This document shows positions 9,788-18,614 of a stretch of DNA of 64,000 nucleotides, piece by piece (the stretch's first letter is position 1; each line of letters starts with the position of its first letter). The position numbers were made by a program, and so were the translations under genes. The notes beneath the pieces are model-generated. The model was not told the origin of the DNA. It saw only the letters and a list, made by a program, of their open reading frames with translations, and did no database searches. This stretch comes from Anaeromassilibacillus sp. An172 (GTDB lineage Bacteria; Bacillota; Clostridia; Oscillospirales; Acutalibacteraceae), in the NCBI RefSeq assembly GCF_002160515.1, contig NZ_NFKS01000007.1:1-64000 (forward strand), read 5' to 3'.

Positions 9788-9826
9788 TACAAGACATCGA
9801 AACCGGTGTCTTGTTTTTTTATTTTA
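9788..9826 (+). terminator. Terminator after ClC gene
   Basis: CAAGACATCG pairs with CGGTGTCTTG over AAAC and is followed by a long T-run. It lies between the convergent ClC and pyrophosphatase genes. Confidence 0.8.
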
Positions 9827-9829
9827 ATT

Positions 9830-10360
9830 TCAACAGTTGAATTTTTCCTTGTAATTCTTGATGCAGGAATGAACTATCTCAATAGCCTTTGCCGCATCCT
9901 GAACTTCGTCTACCGCTGTTTCCTTGTTTTCAAGGGATTTGTAAACTTTAAAGAAGTGAGCCATTTCCTCGAAAATATGCATAGGAAGCTGTGAAATGTC
10001 GGAATATGTGTTATATGACGGGTCATTGAAAGGAATTGCAATAATCTTTTCGTCATTCTTTCCGTTGTCTATCATATTTATAACGCCGATAGGATAACAT
10101 CTTACTGTTGTAAGGGGATACATCACCTGACTGCACAAAACAAGTACGTCAAGCGGGTCACCGTCGTCGGCATATGTTCTCGGAATAAATCCGTAGTTAG
10201 CAGGATAATGAGTAGAGGTATGCAAAATTCTGTCCAGCACCAAATAGCCGGTCTGTTTGTCAAGCTCGTACTTAGACTGACTGCCCTTCGGTATTTCTAT
10301 TACTACCATAAAATCCAATGCGTTGATTCTGGAAGAATCCATATCGTGCCAAATATTCAT
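9830..10360 (-). CDS. ppa: Inorganic pyrophosphatase (family I)
   Basis: 176 residues, typical of soluble family I pyrophosphatase. It hydrolyses cytoplasmic diphosphate to phosphate and drives biosynthetic reactions forward. The signature DDGDPLDVLVL provides the metal-binding aspartates. An early IEIPKGSQSKYE segment and YPANYGFIP are also characteristic. GGAGGG stands 6-7 bases before the ATG. It is a single gene, divergent from the GH13 gene. Confidence 0.95.
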   Translation of the reverse strand: MNIWHDMDSSRINALDFMVVIEIPKGSQSKYELDKQTGYLVLDRILHTSTHYPANYGFIPRTYADDGDPLDVLVLCSQVMYPLTTVRCYPIGVINMIDNGKNDEKIIAIPFNDPSYNTYSDISQLPMHIFEEMAHFFKVYKSLENKETAVDEVQDAAKAIEIVHSCIKNYKEKFNC

Positions 10361-10516
10361 TTTTTTCCCTCCAAGTAAAAATTTTTTAATACTGCCCCTA
10401 TATTATAACATATAGAAAACTGTTGCACAATAGCCAATTTTATGTTAAACTAAATAAAGTTATTGATTAAGTTTAACAAAAGTCAGTAAAATACACTAAT
10501 CCGGAGGTCATGTATC

Positions 10517-12199
10517 ATGAGTTTCATTAACGAAAGTATTATCTACAATATCTACCCGTTGGGTTTCTGCGGTGCTCCTATTATGAACGATAATAAACAA
10601 GAGTACCGACTTGATAAAATCTACGAGTGGATAGACCATTATAAGGAGCTTAGAGTTAACGCCATAGTGTTCAACCCTGTATTTGAAAGCACTAAACACG
10701 GTTACGATACACGTGATTATTATAAAATAGATAAGCGACTTGGCGACAACCAGTCTTTCAAAAGAATTTGTGACACTCTTCACAGCAACGGCATAAAGGT
10801 TATACTTGACGGCGTATTCAACCATGTAGGCAGAGAGTTCTGGGCATTTAAGGATGTTCAGGAAAAGGGAAGCAATTCACCATACTGCGGATGGTTCCAA
10901 AATCTCAATTTCGGCGGTTCAAGCCCTTACGGCGACCCCTTCTGGTACGAGGGCTGGGCAGGACACTACGACCTTGTAAAGCTCAACCACCACAACCGTG
11001 ACGTAGTAAATCATCTTTTGGGCGCAGTTTCCTTCTGGATTGACGAATTTGACATTGACGGACTCCGCCTTGATGTTGCAGACTGCATCGACGTAAACTT
11101 CTTTAAAGAGCTTAGAGCACTGTGCAAGTCAAAGAAAAGCGACTTCTGGCTTTACGGAGAGATAATCCACGGCGATTATACACGCTATGCAAACCCTGAG
11201 GCTTTGGACTCTGTTACAAACTACGAGTGCTACAAGGGAATTTACTCCTCCCATAATGACCACAACTATTTTGAAATCGCCCACTCACTTCAGCGTCAGT
11301 TCGGCGGCGCTTACGGCGGCGGTATTTACAGAAATATCTACACCTACAATTTTGTTGACAACCACGATGTAAACAGAATTGCAAGCACACTTAGAGATAA
11401 AAATCACCTTGCCAACGTATACACACTCATGTACACAATGCCGGGTGTTCCGTCAATCTATTACGGAAGTGAATACGCAATAGAGGGCGTGAGAAGCAAC
11501 ACAAGCGACGAAGCTCTCCGTCCATGCCTTGATTTCCACAATCTTGTAAATCCAAACCTTGAGCTTTGCAGCTTCTTAGGACGTCTGGGAAAGGCAAGAC
11601 TCGGTCTTAAAGCCGTTAAATACGGAACATTTGAAAATGTAAATATCAAAAACGAACAGCTTGTTTACAAGCGTCAGTATGAGGATCAGACAGTATATAT
11701 CGCATTAAACCTTGCCGCAGAGGACAAAAACATGGACTTCAAGGTTGACGGCGACACATATCTTGTTGATGTTTTAAATAACTACGAAACATTCCAGGCA
11801 AACGGCTGGGCAAATATAAGCATTCCGGCATATTCCGCTAGAATCCTTGTTCAGGGCTCTGCTGATTTCAGACTTCCGGAAGATCAGTGCCAAAACTCTG
11901 AACCACAGCAGGAGGCTCCGGCAGCTGAAGAAATAACAGAAACACCGGTTGCTGAGGAACCAGCTGTTGAGGTTGAAGAGGTTCCGGTTCCGCAGCCTGT
12001 ACATCTCGGCAGATACCGTCATTTCAAAGGCGGCGAATACGAGGTTGTAGGTATTGCAAAACACAGCGAAACAGGAGCAGAAATGGTTGTTTACAAAAAC
12101 GCCATGGACGGAAGCCTTTGGGTAAGACCATACGCTATGTTCAATGAGGTTATAGAACGTGACGGAAAGAAAATGCTTCGTTTCGCTCCCATGGACTGA
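10517..12199 (+). CDS. Intracellular GH13 alpha-amylase-family enzyme with C-terminal DUF1653
   Basis: 560 residues without a signal peptide. All GH13 catalytic regions are present: DGVFNHVG (I), DGLRLDVAD with the nucleophile aspartate (II), YGEII with the acid/base glutamate (III) and FVDNHDVNR (IV). The barrel spans about 1-370, followed by a C-terminal beta domain to about 440. A Glu/Pro-rich linker (about 450-490) leads to a DUF1653 domain (about 493-560, HLGRYRHFKGGEYEV through LWVRPYAMF), normally a stand-alone small protein. It should act on imported malto-oligosaccharides or cyclodextrin-like glucans; exact specificity is open. GGAGG lies 9 bases before the ATG. It is monocistronic. 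Confidence 0.88.
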   Translation: MSFINESIIYNIYPLGFCGAPIMNDNKQEYRLDKIYEWIDHYKELRVNAIVFNPVFESTKHGYDTRDYYKIDKRLGDNQSFKRICDTLHSNGIKVILDGVFNHVGREFWAFKDVQEKGSNSPYCGWFQNLNFGGSSPYGDPFWYEGWAGHYDLVKLNHHNRDVVNHLLGAVSFWIDEFDIDGLRLDVADCIDVNFFKELRALCKSKKSDFWLYGEIIHGDYTRYANPEALDSVTNYECYKGIYSSHNDHNYFEIAHSLQRQFGGAYGGGIYRNIYTYNFVDNHDVNRIASTLRDKNHLANVYTLMYTMPGVPSIYYGSEYAIEGVRSNTSDEALRPCLDFHNLVNPNLELCSFLGRLGKARLGLKAVKYGTFENVNIKNEQLVYKRQYEDQTVYIALNLAAEDKNMDFKVDGDTYLVDVLNNYETFQANGWANISIPAYSARILVQGSADFRLPEDQCQNSEPQQEAPAAEEITETPVAEEPAVEVEEVPVPQPVHLGRYRHFKGGEYEVVGIAKHSETGAEMVVYKNAMDGSLWVRPYAMFNEVIERDGKKMLRFAPMD

Positions 12200-12228
12200 T
12201 AATTGATTTGATGTAAATTAAATTCAAA

Positions 12229-12273
12229 ATCCCGGATTTACAAAGCTTAGTTCAGTAAATCCGGGATTTCTTT
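12229..12273. terminator. Terminator after GH13-DUF1653 gene
   Basis: AATCCCGGATTTAC pairs with GTAAATCCGGGATT around a 13-base loop and is followed by TTTC. It belongs to the GH13 transcript. Confidence 0.8.
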
Positions 12274-12275
12274 CA

Positions 12276-12312
12276 TAAAAAATCACCGTACCTTTCGGCA
12301 CGGTGATTAAGA
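12276..12312 (-). terminator. Terminator of LCP gene
   Basis: AATCACCGTGCC and GGTACGGTGATT arms with a short AAA loop on the minus strand, then a T-run. It lies just past the LCP stop codon. Confidence 0.75.
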
Positions 12313-12317
12313 TTATT

Positions 12318-13481
12318 TTAATAGTATACGTTTTCTTCTTCCGATTCTATTTCAGTACCGCCGCTTACAAGCTCCTCGTAAAGGAACACTGCAAGCTCTT
12401 TTCTTGCGGCGTCAAAATCATAAATTCTTATTATTGACTGACCGTCTGAGGTTTCGCCGTATTCCCAATAATTATTAGGAACCGTTGTTTCTACCATATC
12501 ATAGCTGAGATATGTCAAGGAGTTCATAACAAGTGTTGTTATCTCGCTCTTTGTCAGGTTAGTGGTTATCATAGGTCCTATTTCACTGACAATCTGGATA
12601 ATCTGAGGAAGTGAAGCTGTTTTCATATCCTCCATAACCGTGTTGAGGAAATCTCTCTGTCTGTCGGTTCTGTCCCAGTCGTCACCCTCAAAAACAAACG
12701 GGTCGCCGCTGTCTCTTTCATCAAAGCCTCTGTTTCTGCAATGCCAAAGAGCCTGAGAACCATTGAGATGTACAATGCCCGGCTCTGCGGTAATCTCATT
12801 TTCCGTATCAGTCTGACCGTTTCTGTATCTCTGATGGTTAATATAGTCAATCTCACCCTGAGTAAGCTCTATGTCAATTCCGCCCAAAGTATTAACTATA
12901 TTTTCAAAAGCATCAAAACCTACAACTGCGTATCTGTCTATTTTTATTCCAAAATTATACTCAACAGTTTCTATGGCAAGTTCAGGGCCGCCTAAAGAAT
13001 ATGCGTTGGTAATCTTTTGCATACCGTAACCCGGAATTTCCACATAGGTATCTCTCAAAAATGATGTGAGCTTAATTTTATCGTGGCGGTTATCTATGGA
13101 AAGGAGAATCAAGCTGTCGCTTCTGCCGTAATCCTCTCCGCTCCAGTCTCTCATATCGCTGCCGAAAAGCATAACATTGAGCACCATAGGGTCATTAAGC
13201 AAGCCGGAATCCATATCGGTATTCAGATCGCCGATGCCCAAATCAGGAGCCTCTCCCTCTGTGGTTTCATCAGTAGGATTGCTCTCCTTGCTGAAATTAT
13301 CAAAATTAAAAGAATCAAGGGTTTTATAATAATAAATAATACCGGAGCCAAGCACAATAAATATCAGAGAAAGGAAAACTGCCACAACTCTTCTAGCTGT
13401 TCCCTTGGGCTTAAACTTAGGCATTTTATTCTTTTTTGAATTGGAACTGATATCTCTGCTTCTATTATCATTACCCGCCAT
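12318..13481 (-). CDS. LytR-CpsA-Psr family wall polymer transferase
   Basis: 387 residues. A basic cytoplasmic tail (1-30) precedes one membrane helix (about 31-52), an acidic linker and the extracellular LCP domain (about 95-350). LCP hallmarks include LFGSDMRD, YGRSDSLILLSI, the arginine-rich KLTSFLRDTYVEIPG and DRTDRQRDFL. Such enzymes transfer undecaprenyl-linked polymers such as teichoic acid or capsule to peptidoglycan. The usual ALxYxRxR segment reads LWHCRNRG, with an unusual cysteine. The gene is single and flanked by its own terminator. Confidence 0.93.
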   Translation of the reverse strand: MAGNDNRSRDISSNSKKNKMPKFKPKGTARRVVAVFLSLIFIVLGSGIIYYYKTLDSFNFDNFSKESNPTDETTEGEAPDLGIGDLNTDMDSGLLNDPMVLNVMLFGSDMRDWSGEDYGRSDSLILLSIDNRHDKIKLTSFLRDTYVEIPGYGMQKITNAYSLGGPELAIETVEYNFGIKIDRYAVVGFDAFENIVNTLGGIDIELTQGEIDYINHQRYRNGQTDTENEITAEPGIVHLNGSQALWHCRNRGFDERDSGDPFVFEGDDWDRTDRQRDFLNTVMEDMKTASLPQIIQIVSEIGPMITTNLTKSEITTLVMNSLTYLSYDMVETTVPNNYWEYGETSDGQSIIRIYDFDAARKELAVFLYEELVSGGTEIESEEENVYY

Positions 13482-13596
13482 GGAATCGCCTCTCTTAAAA
13501 AAATAAAAATATAGTATAAAATTTTATCACGAAAAACCGCAATAATTTATAATGCTTTTAAGGTTAAATTATACTTGTCTTAAAACACTTCATGTT

Positions 13597-13628
13597 AAAA
13601 AATCCCAGCTAAAATGGGGTTTTATGTA
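13597..13628 (-). terminator. Terminator of HD nucleotidase gene
   Basis: AAAATCCCA and TGGGGTTTT arms around a 7-base loop, with a T-run on the minus strand. It lies about 145 bases past the nucleotidase stop. Nothing else is apparent in 13482-13770. Confidence 0.6.
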
Positions 13629-13770
13629 ATTTTAGTGTAAATCAGGTAGAATTTTTGACTTTAATATTATACAACTAATAGGCGAAAAAAATAATTCTCA
13701 ATTAGAATTATAAATAAATTCAGCAAAATATCACAGTATACATTTATACACATCAAATTTATGTAAAGTT

Positions 13771-14355
13771 TTACCCTTGTTCATCTAAAGTAAGGCTGAA
13801 AGCCGGCAAAAACTCCTTTAAAAACACCTCTATTTCCGGCATTTTCATGTTTTTAAGGTCATTTTCCAGCGTCTTTTTGGCTTGGTCAAATTCTCGGCTT
13901 CCGGTCATCTGCTCTTCCGTGCATTTTATAAGGGCAGAGATTTTATCGGCGGCTTTTACAAATCTGTAAAGCTCCTTATTCTCCCTTTCAAAATTTAAAA
14001 CAGGAGAATACTCCTCACGCAAATCATCAGGAAGCATGGAAAGAAGCTTATCCACAGCGATTTCCTCTACCTTTTTATATGCCTCAACAATTGCCGGGTT
14101 ATAGTATTTAACCGGTGTAGGCATATCGCCTGTTATTATTTCCGAAACATCATGAAACATGGCGGCAACTGCTATTTTGTCCGCATCAATATTGCCGTTA
14201 AATCTTTTGTTGTGTATAACACAGAGAGCGTGGGCGATGATTGCTGTCTGTATGCTGTGTTCTGAGATATTCTCGGTTCTTGTGTTGTTCATAAGACCCC
14301 AGCGGTTTATATATTTCATTCTTGAAAGCATTGCGAAAAAATTACTCTGTTCCAT
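13771..14355 (-). CDS. yfbR: YfbR-type HD-domain 5'-deoxynucleotidase
   Basis: 194 residues, close throughout to Escherichia coli YfbR: SRMKYINRWGLM at the start, TENISEHS, an MFHDVSEIITGD HD metal site and PTPVKYYNP. YfbR-type enzymes remove phosphate from deoxynucleoside 5'-monophosphates in the cytoplasm. The metal-binding His and HD residues are intact, and the C-terminal SLTLDEQG resembles the family end. AAGGAAG lies before the ATG. The gene is single, divergent from the dipeptidase gene. Confidence 0.92.
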   Translation of the reverse strand: MEQSNFFAMLSRMKYINRWGLMNNTRTENISEHSIQTAIIAHALCVIHNKRFNGNIDADKIAVAAMFHDVSEIITGDMPTPVKYYNPAIVEAYKKVEEIAVDKLLSMLPDDLREEYSPVLNFERENKELYRFVKAADKISALIKCTEEQMTGSREFDQAKKTLENDLKNMKMPEIEVFLKEFLPAFSLTLDEQG

Positions 14356-14519
14356 AAAATCACTTCCTTAAAAAAATAGTGCATTTTTTACTGCTATCTG
14401 CTATAATATAATTTAACACAAATAACACAAAAAAATTCAGACTGTTTCTGAATATTATATTACAATATTACTGTAAGGTAAATAGTTTATTTGCCTTATT
14501 TTAGAAAGGAAAGTTATAT

Positions 14520-15881
14520 ATGAGTTTTGGCGAAAAAATTCTTAACTACAAGGACGATATATTAAAGGATTTGAACACCCTTGTCTCCTTTAAATCCATA
14601 TCACGTTACTACAACGACGAATGTGAAAAAGCTTTGGACTTTATAATGTCAAGGGCTGAGGAATTCGGACTGACATCCAAGAAAGTTGCGAGCAACTGCG
14701 GTCATGTTCAGCTGGGCGACTCCGGAAAGCTCTGCGGCGTTTTGACACATCTGGACGTTGTTCCCGAGGGAAACGGCTGGAATACAGAGCCATTTGCACT
14801 GACAGTAAAGGACGGCAGATATTACGGAAGAGGAGTTGCAGACGACAAGGGCTTTGCACTTATCACTTTGTATTGTCTGAAGGCATTGAAGGACAACAAT
14901 GTGGATATTAAAAACACACTCCGTGCTATTTTCGGAACCGACGAAGAGGTTGGCATGAACGACATGAAGACCTACTTTGAAAACGAGCCTCTTCCGGAAA
15001 TGGCATTTACTCCCGACAGCAATTACGGAATATGCGTTGGCGAAAAAGGAATTTTGCAGGTTGAAATATCCCTCGACAGACATGACGGCACTATTCTTAC
15101 AGAGCTTAACGGCGGAGAGGCTATAAACGCTGTTCCCGATTATGCCTATGCTCTTTTGGACGCCAGTGAAAACGACGACCATCAGCTTCTGCGTCTTGCC
15201 GATGCAAGGGACGGAGATTTTGAGTTTAAATACACAATAGACGGAATGATGATAATAAGCCGTGGCAAATCCGCCCACGCCTGTGAGCCTGACCTGGGCA
15301 AAAACGCAATAACCGAGCTTGTTTCTCTGCTCTGCTCCCACTACGGCTTAAAGGCAATGGGCAGTATCTGTTCATTTATAAACTACAGAATAGGAACAGA
15401 AACAAACGGAATTTCAATGGGACTTAAAATGCGTGATGCAGCTTCCGGAGATTTAACTATCAACGTGGGAACAGTCCGCATTGGCGAGAATGGTGCTTCT
15501 GCCACACTTGATATAAGATACCCTGTCACCGTAAACGGCAAGGATATAATCGACAGAGTTTTCTCAGCCGCAAAGTACGAGGGTCTTAATTTCAGAATTA
15601 TCAAACACGAAAAGCCTGTTTACTTTGAAAAGGGCAGCAAGCTTGTAAACCTTTTAAGCGAAGCATACAAGGACATTATGGGAGAATATCCAAACCTTTA
15701 CACAACCGGCGGTGGCACTTACGCTAAGACACTGGGAGGAAAAGGCCTTGCATTCGGCGGAGTTTTCCCTGATGATGAATGTGGACTTCACCAGGCAAAC
15801 GAAAGCATTGACGCAGAAAAGTTTTTCCTGCACGCTCAAATCTGCCTTGAAGCCATGTACAAAATGGCTGTAGAGGACTGA
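14520..15881 (+). CDS. pepV: M20 family (PepV/Sapep-type) dipeptidase
   Basis: 453 residues. Metal ligands of the M20 peptidases appear in order: THLDVVPEG, GRGVADDKG, GTDEEVGM and TPDSNYG. The length and the inserted lid domain (about 190-340) match PepV/Sapep dipeptidases, which cleave unspecific dipeptides in the cytoplasm with two zinc or manganese ions. The C-terminal TTGGGTYAKTLG and GLHQANE complete the site. It ends 26 bases before a membrane protein gene and may be cotranscribed with it. Confidence 0.9.
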   Translation: MSFGEKILNYKDDILKDLNTLVSFKSISRYYNDECEKALDFIMSRAEEFGLTSKKVASNCGHVQLGDSGKLCGVLTHLDVVPEGNGWNTEPFALTVKDGRYYGRGVADDKGFALITLYCLKALKDNNVDIKNTLRAIFGTDEEVGMNDMKTYFENEPLPEMAFTPDSNYGICVGEKGILQVEISLDRHDGTILTELNGGEAINAVPDYAYALLDASENDDHQLLRLADARDGDFEFKYTIDGMMIISRGKSAHACEPDLGKNAITELVSLLCSHYGLKAMGSICSFINYRIGTETNGISMGLKMRDAASGDLTINVGTVRIGENGASATLDIRYPVTVNGKDIIDRVFSAAKYEGLNFRIIKHEKPVYFEKGSKLVNLLSEAYKDIMGEYPNLYTTGGGTYAKTLGGKGLAFGGVFPDDECGLHQANESIDAEKFFLHAQICLEAMYKMAVED

Positions 15882-15907
15882 TAATATCTTCATAGGAGCT
15901 GAAAAAG

Positions 15908-16732
15908 TTGTTTAAAGCTTTAAAACTTACCGCAAAAGCCAAGCTCTCCCATGGGGGAATTTCCATTTCCGTGGGAGCCGTGATGGTTTGCCTTTTAACA
16001 GCTGCGGCGGGAAATTATTTATCATATCTTATAGGACTTTTGGGAAGCCTTATTCCCGGTATAGAACAAACGGGATTTTTACTGCCTGTTATTCAGGGAA
16101 TATTCTGCGCAGCGGCTATGTTTTTCTTCTCCCCCTTGTTTTTGGGATGCTATAGACTGTTTCTGCTTATTGCAAGGGATGAACAGCCGAAATTATCGGA
16201 AATATTTTATTACGGCGGCAACGGACTTTATAAGTGCGCCTTGAAATTCAGCTTTTCTCTCTTAATCAGAGTTCTGGCAAGGCTTTTAATATCCTTTCTC
16301 CCTCTTTTGGGAGTTGTTATGCTGTTTGTTTTCACTCCCCTGAAAAACACAACCAATCCCCTTGTGGGAGCGGCGGTATTTTCAATTTTCATTGTTTTGG
16401 GACTTATCCTGTTTGTATATCTCTGTACATCTCTTTTTTATGCTGCCACAGCATTCACAATGATGCCTCAGATAAACAGCAATGCCCATTTCCGCCGTTC
16501 AAGGGAAATCTGTCAAAACCAAAAAGGCAATATTATCCTGTTTTACCTGAGTTTTATTCCTTGGTATTTGCTGGGTTTTTTTATAATTCCCATTTTGTGG
16601 GTTACTCCCTATTTCTTTGTAACAATGATAATTTTCAGCTTTTACCTTGAAAACAAGTACAAAAACAAGTTTAAAACCGCTGTAAATCAAAATATTTCTG
16701 TGGCAAACACTTCCGCCTTTCAGCAGTTTTAA
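15908..16732 (+). CDS. Multi-pass membrane protein, DUF975-like
   Basis: 274 residues with about six hydrophobic segments. The C-terminal region, SREICQNQKGNIILFYLSF followed by IPWYLLGF and a final helix pair, resembles the RSxxLMKGxxxxxFxLxLSFIGW block of DUF975 membrane proteins, whose function is unknown. The TTG start at 15908 is supported by AGGAG about 10 bases upstream. It follows the dipeptidase gene closely. No terminator is evident before the ribU promoter. Confidence 0.6.
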   Translation: MFKALKLTAKAKLSHGGISISVGAVMVCLLTAAAGNYLSYLIGLLGSLIPGIEQTGFLLPVIQGIFCAAAMFFFSPLFLGCYRLFLLIARDEQPKLSEIFYYGGNGLYKCALKFSFSLLIRVLARLLISFLPLLGVVMLFVFTPLKNTTNPLVGAAVFSIFIVLGLILFVYLCTSLFYAATAFTMMPQINSNAHFRRSREICQNQKGNIILFYLSFIPWYLLGFFIIPILWVTPYFFVTMIIFSFYLENKYKNKFKTAVNQNISVANTSAFQQF

Positions 16733-16743
16733 AAACAAGACTA

Positions 16744-16772
16744 TTGACAATCTAAAACATACGTCATATAAT
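16744..16772 (+). promoter_or_regulatory. ribU promoter
   Basis: Consensus TTGACA (16744-16749) and TATAAT (16767-16772) with a 17-base spacer, directly before the FMN riboswitch. Confidence 0.85.
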
Positions 16773-16790
16773 TTAATAAAAGAAAATAAG

Positions 16791-16900
16791 TTGTCTTCGG
16801 GGCGGGGTGTAATTCCCCACCGGTGGTTAAAGTCCACGAGCGTAACGCTGATTCGGTGAAATTCCGAAACCGACGGTATAGTCCGGATGAAAGAAGATAA
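16791..16900 (+). promoter_or_regulatory. FMN riboswitch (RFN element)
   Basis: The sequence carries the conserved core GGGGCGGGGTGTAATTCCCC, ACCGGTGG, AGTCCACGAGCG and CCGACGGTATAGTCCGGATG. Closing-stem arms TTGTCTTC (16791-16798) and GAAGATAA (16893-16900) pair. It lies between a consensus promoter and an intrinsic terminator ahead of ribU, so FMN binding should cause early termination of the riboflavin transporter transcript. Confidence 0.97.
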
Positions 16901-16950
16901 ACACTTAATGCTTTTGGCACATTTTTGTGCAGCACATTAAGCTGTGGAAT

Positions 16951-16980
16951 ACCCCCGAATATTCGGGGGTTCTTTTTTTG
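16951..16980 (+). terminator. FMN riboswitch expression-platform terminator
   Basis: A perfect palindrome ACCCCCGAAT/ATTCGGGGGT (16951-16970) followed by a T-run. It ends the leader 50 bases before the ribU ribosome site. Confidence 0.9.
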
Positions 16981-17032
16981 CAACAGACAACAAATCTTCT
17001 TTAAATCATTTCTATTATTGGAGGTTTTTGTT

Positions 17033-17671
17033 ATGCAGACAAAATCAAAGGTCAACAACAGTGCAAAACAGCACACAAACACACATCTCAACAGGCTTAT
17101 CATAGCCGCAATGCTTTCCGCTTTGGCGGCTGCCCTTATGTTTTTTGAGGTTCCGCTTCCATTTATCGCACCGGACTTCTACAAGCTGGACTTTTCCGAA
17201 ATTCCTGTGCTTATCGGCGGATTTTCTCTCGGTCCTGTTTGGGCAATCGTAATGGAGCTTGTAAAAATCCTCTTAAAGTTTGTGTTAAAAGGCACTATGA
17301 CCGCAGGCGTGGGCGAGCTTGCCAACTTCCTTATGGGATGCGCCTTTGTTGTTCCTGCTTCCCTTTTGTACAAATGGAAAAAGAAAAGAAGCTTCGCTCT
17401 TCTGGGAATGGGCATAGGAACCGTTGCAATGGCTGTTGCCGCTGTATTTTTAAACGCATATCTGCTTCTTCCTGCATATGCCGCAGCATTTAAAATGCCA
17501 ATGGAAGCATTTGTTCAGATGGGTTCAGCCATAAACCCAAACATCGACGGACTTTTGTCATTTGTAATTTTGGCTGTTGCGCCTTTCAATCTTGTTAAGG
17601 GAATACTTGTTTCAATTTTGGTTTTCTTCCTTTACAAGCCGCTGTCAAGACTTATACACAGCAAAATTTAA
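17033..17671 (+). CDS. ribU: ECF transporter riboflavin S component RibU
   Basis: 212 residues. The ATG at 17033 follows GGAGG (17020-17024) by 8 bases; the open frame extends upstream into the riboswitch leader and that part is not used. Six membrane segments start with a basic tail and the AAMLSALAAALMF helix typical of S components. FIAPDFYKLDFSEIPVLIGG is the RibU riboflavin-binding region, also seen in Bacillus RibU/YpaA. It imports riboflavin with the shared ECF ATPase/EcfT module, which is not in this window. The FMN riboswitch supports the assignment strongly. Confidence 0.95.
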   Translation: MQTKSKVNNSAKQHTNTHLNRLIIAAMLSALAAALMFFEVPLPFIAPDFYKLDFSEIPVLIGGFSLGPVWAIVMELVKILLKFVLKGTMTAGVGELANFLMGCAFVVPASLLYKWKKKRSFALLGMGIGTVAMAVAAVFLNAYLLLPAYAAAFKMPMEAFVQMGSAINPNIDGLLSFVILAVAPFNLVKGILVSILVFFLYKPLSRLIHSKI

Positions 17672-17679
17672 AAAACCGA

Positions 17680-17707
17680 TTGACAAAGACATTATTTGTG
17701 CTATAAT
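17680..17707 (+). promoter_or_regulatory. folT promoter
   Basis: TTGACA (17680-17685) and TATAAT (17702-17707) with a 16-base spacer just after the ribU stop, giving folT its own transcript. Confidence 0.8.
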
Positions 17708-17717
17708 CAGATATGTT

Positions 17718-17816
17718 CACAGAGTAGAGATTTGTGCGTGAAGTGCCCAATGAACGGGGAGTTGTCGTTGGGACGAAAGGTTAACCTGCGGTACAAATTT
17801 CGCATCCCGCTGTTAC
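17718..17816 (+). promoter_or_regulatory. THF (tetrahydrofolate) riboswitch
   Basis: The conserved blocks AGAGTAGA, GCGTGAAGTG, GGGGAGTTGTC, ACGAAAGG, CCTGCGGT and CATCCCGCT appear in the order expected for the folT-associated THF riboswitch, closed by ACAG/CTGT. It stands between a promoter and a terminator ahead of folT, so folate should repress uptake by termination. Confidence 0.92.
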
Positions 17817-17829
17817 ATCAGGACTTTAT

Positions 17830-17862
17830 GCGGGCGGAATTGTGAAATTCCGCCCTTTTTAT
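17830..17862 (+). terminator. THF riboswitch terminator
   Basis: GGGCGGAATT pairs with AATTCCGCCC and is followed by TTTTT, directly downstream of the riboswitch. Confidence 0.85.
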
Positions 17863-17901
17863 AACCTCCTTTTGTAGCAACAATTAAAAAGGAGGTATTT
17901 T

Positions 17902-18489
17902 ATGTCAATTTTTGCAAAAAGCGGAAACAATATGACTCCGCTTGAAAAACTCAGACGTTCTTCCCACGAATTATCCTCTCCCGCATCCGTGGCTATCTGC
18001 GGTATGCTTTTGGCATTGAGAGTTGTATTGGGATATTACGCAAACTTCACCCTCGCCGCATTTCCCGGCGTAAAGTTCAGCCTTGTTTTTATACCAACTG
18101 CAATCTGCGGTATGATTTTAGGCCCTGTCCCCACAGCCATTATGGGCGGCTGCGGTGATATGCTGTCATTTTTCTTAAATTCAACAGGCGGCGCATATTT
18201 TCCCGGCTGGACAATCAACGCCGCTTTAAGCGGTCTGATTTACGGTATGCTTCTTTACAAAAACAACGCCACACTTCCAAGGGTAATCATAAGCAAGCTC
18301 ATTATCACAATTTTTGTTGAGCTGCTTTTGGGAACCTTCTGGCTCACCGTTCAGTACGGCTTCCCGTATTTCGAGTACCTTGCCGCAAGAGCATTAAAAC
18401 AGCTTGTAACAACACCTTTCGAGATTATTGTAATTTTCTCTTTGGTATCCGTTGTAAAAAAGGCAAAGCTTGTAAGAGCAAAAACTTAA
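17902..18489 (+). CDS. folT: ECF transporter folate S component FolT
   Basis: 195 residues with six predicted membrane segments. The motif AICGMLLALRVVLGYYANF near the N-terminus and GVKFSLVFIP, ICGMILGPV, GGCGDML are typical of the FolT/ECF-S family (folate or its precursors). Upstream THF riboswitch control supports folate as substrate. The energising ECF module is not in the window. GGAGG lies about 7 bases before the ATG. Confidence 0.94.
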   Translation: MSIFAKSGNNMTPLEKLRRSSHELSSPASVAICGMLLALRVVLGYYANFTLAAFPGVKFSLVFIPTAICGMILGPVPTAIMGGCGDMLSFFLNSTGGAYFPGWTINAALSGLIYGMLLYKNNATLPRVIISKLIITIFVELLLGTFWLTVQYGFPYFEYLAARALKQLVTTPFEIIVIFSLVSVVKKAKLVRAKT

Positions 18490-18502
18490 CTTTATATACT
18501 AA

Positions 18503-18532
18503 AACCAGCTTCCCCGGCTGGTTTTTTATTTT
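18503..18532 (+). terminator. folT terminator
   Basis: AACCAGC and GCTGGTT arms around TTCCCCG are followed by a T-run. Confidence 0.8.
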
Positions 18533-18614
18533 GTTTAAAAACTTTTCTATTGACTGAAAGTCTGTTTTGATGTAAATTTGTCTTTGGTATTTTTAACAAA
18601 GGGGTCTTTAAAGT

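Noticed and set aside
14649-15341. A 230-codon minus-strand frame opposite the dipeptidase gene
   Set aside because: Lies wholly inside an intact M20 peptidase gene, has no Shine-Dalgarno and no family resemblance.
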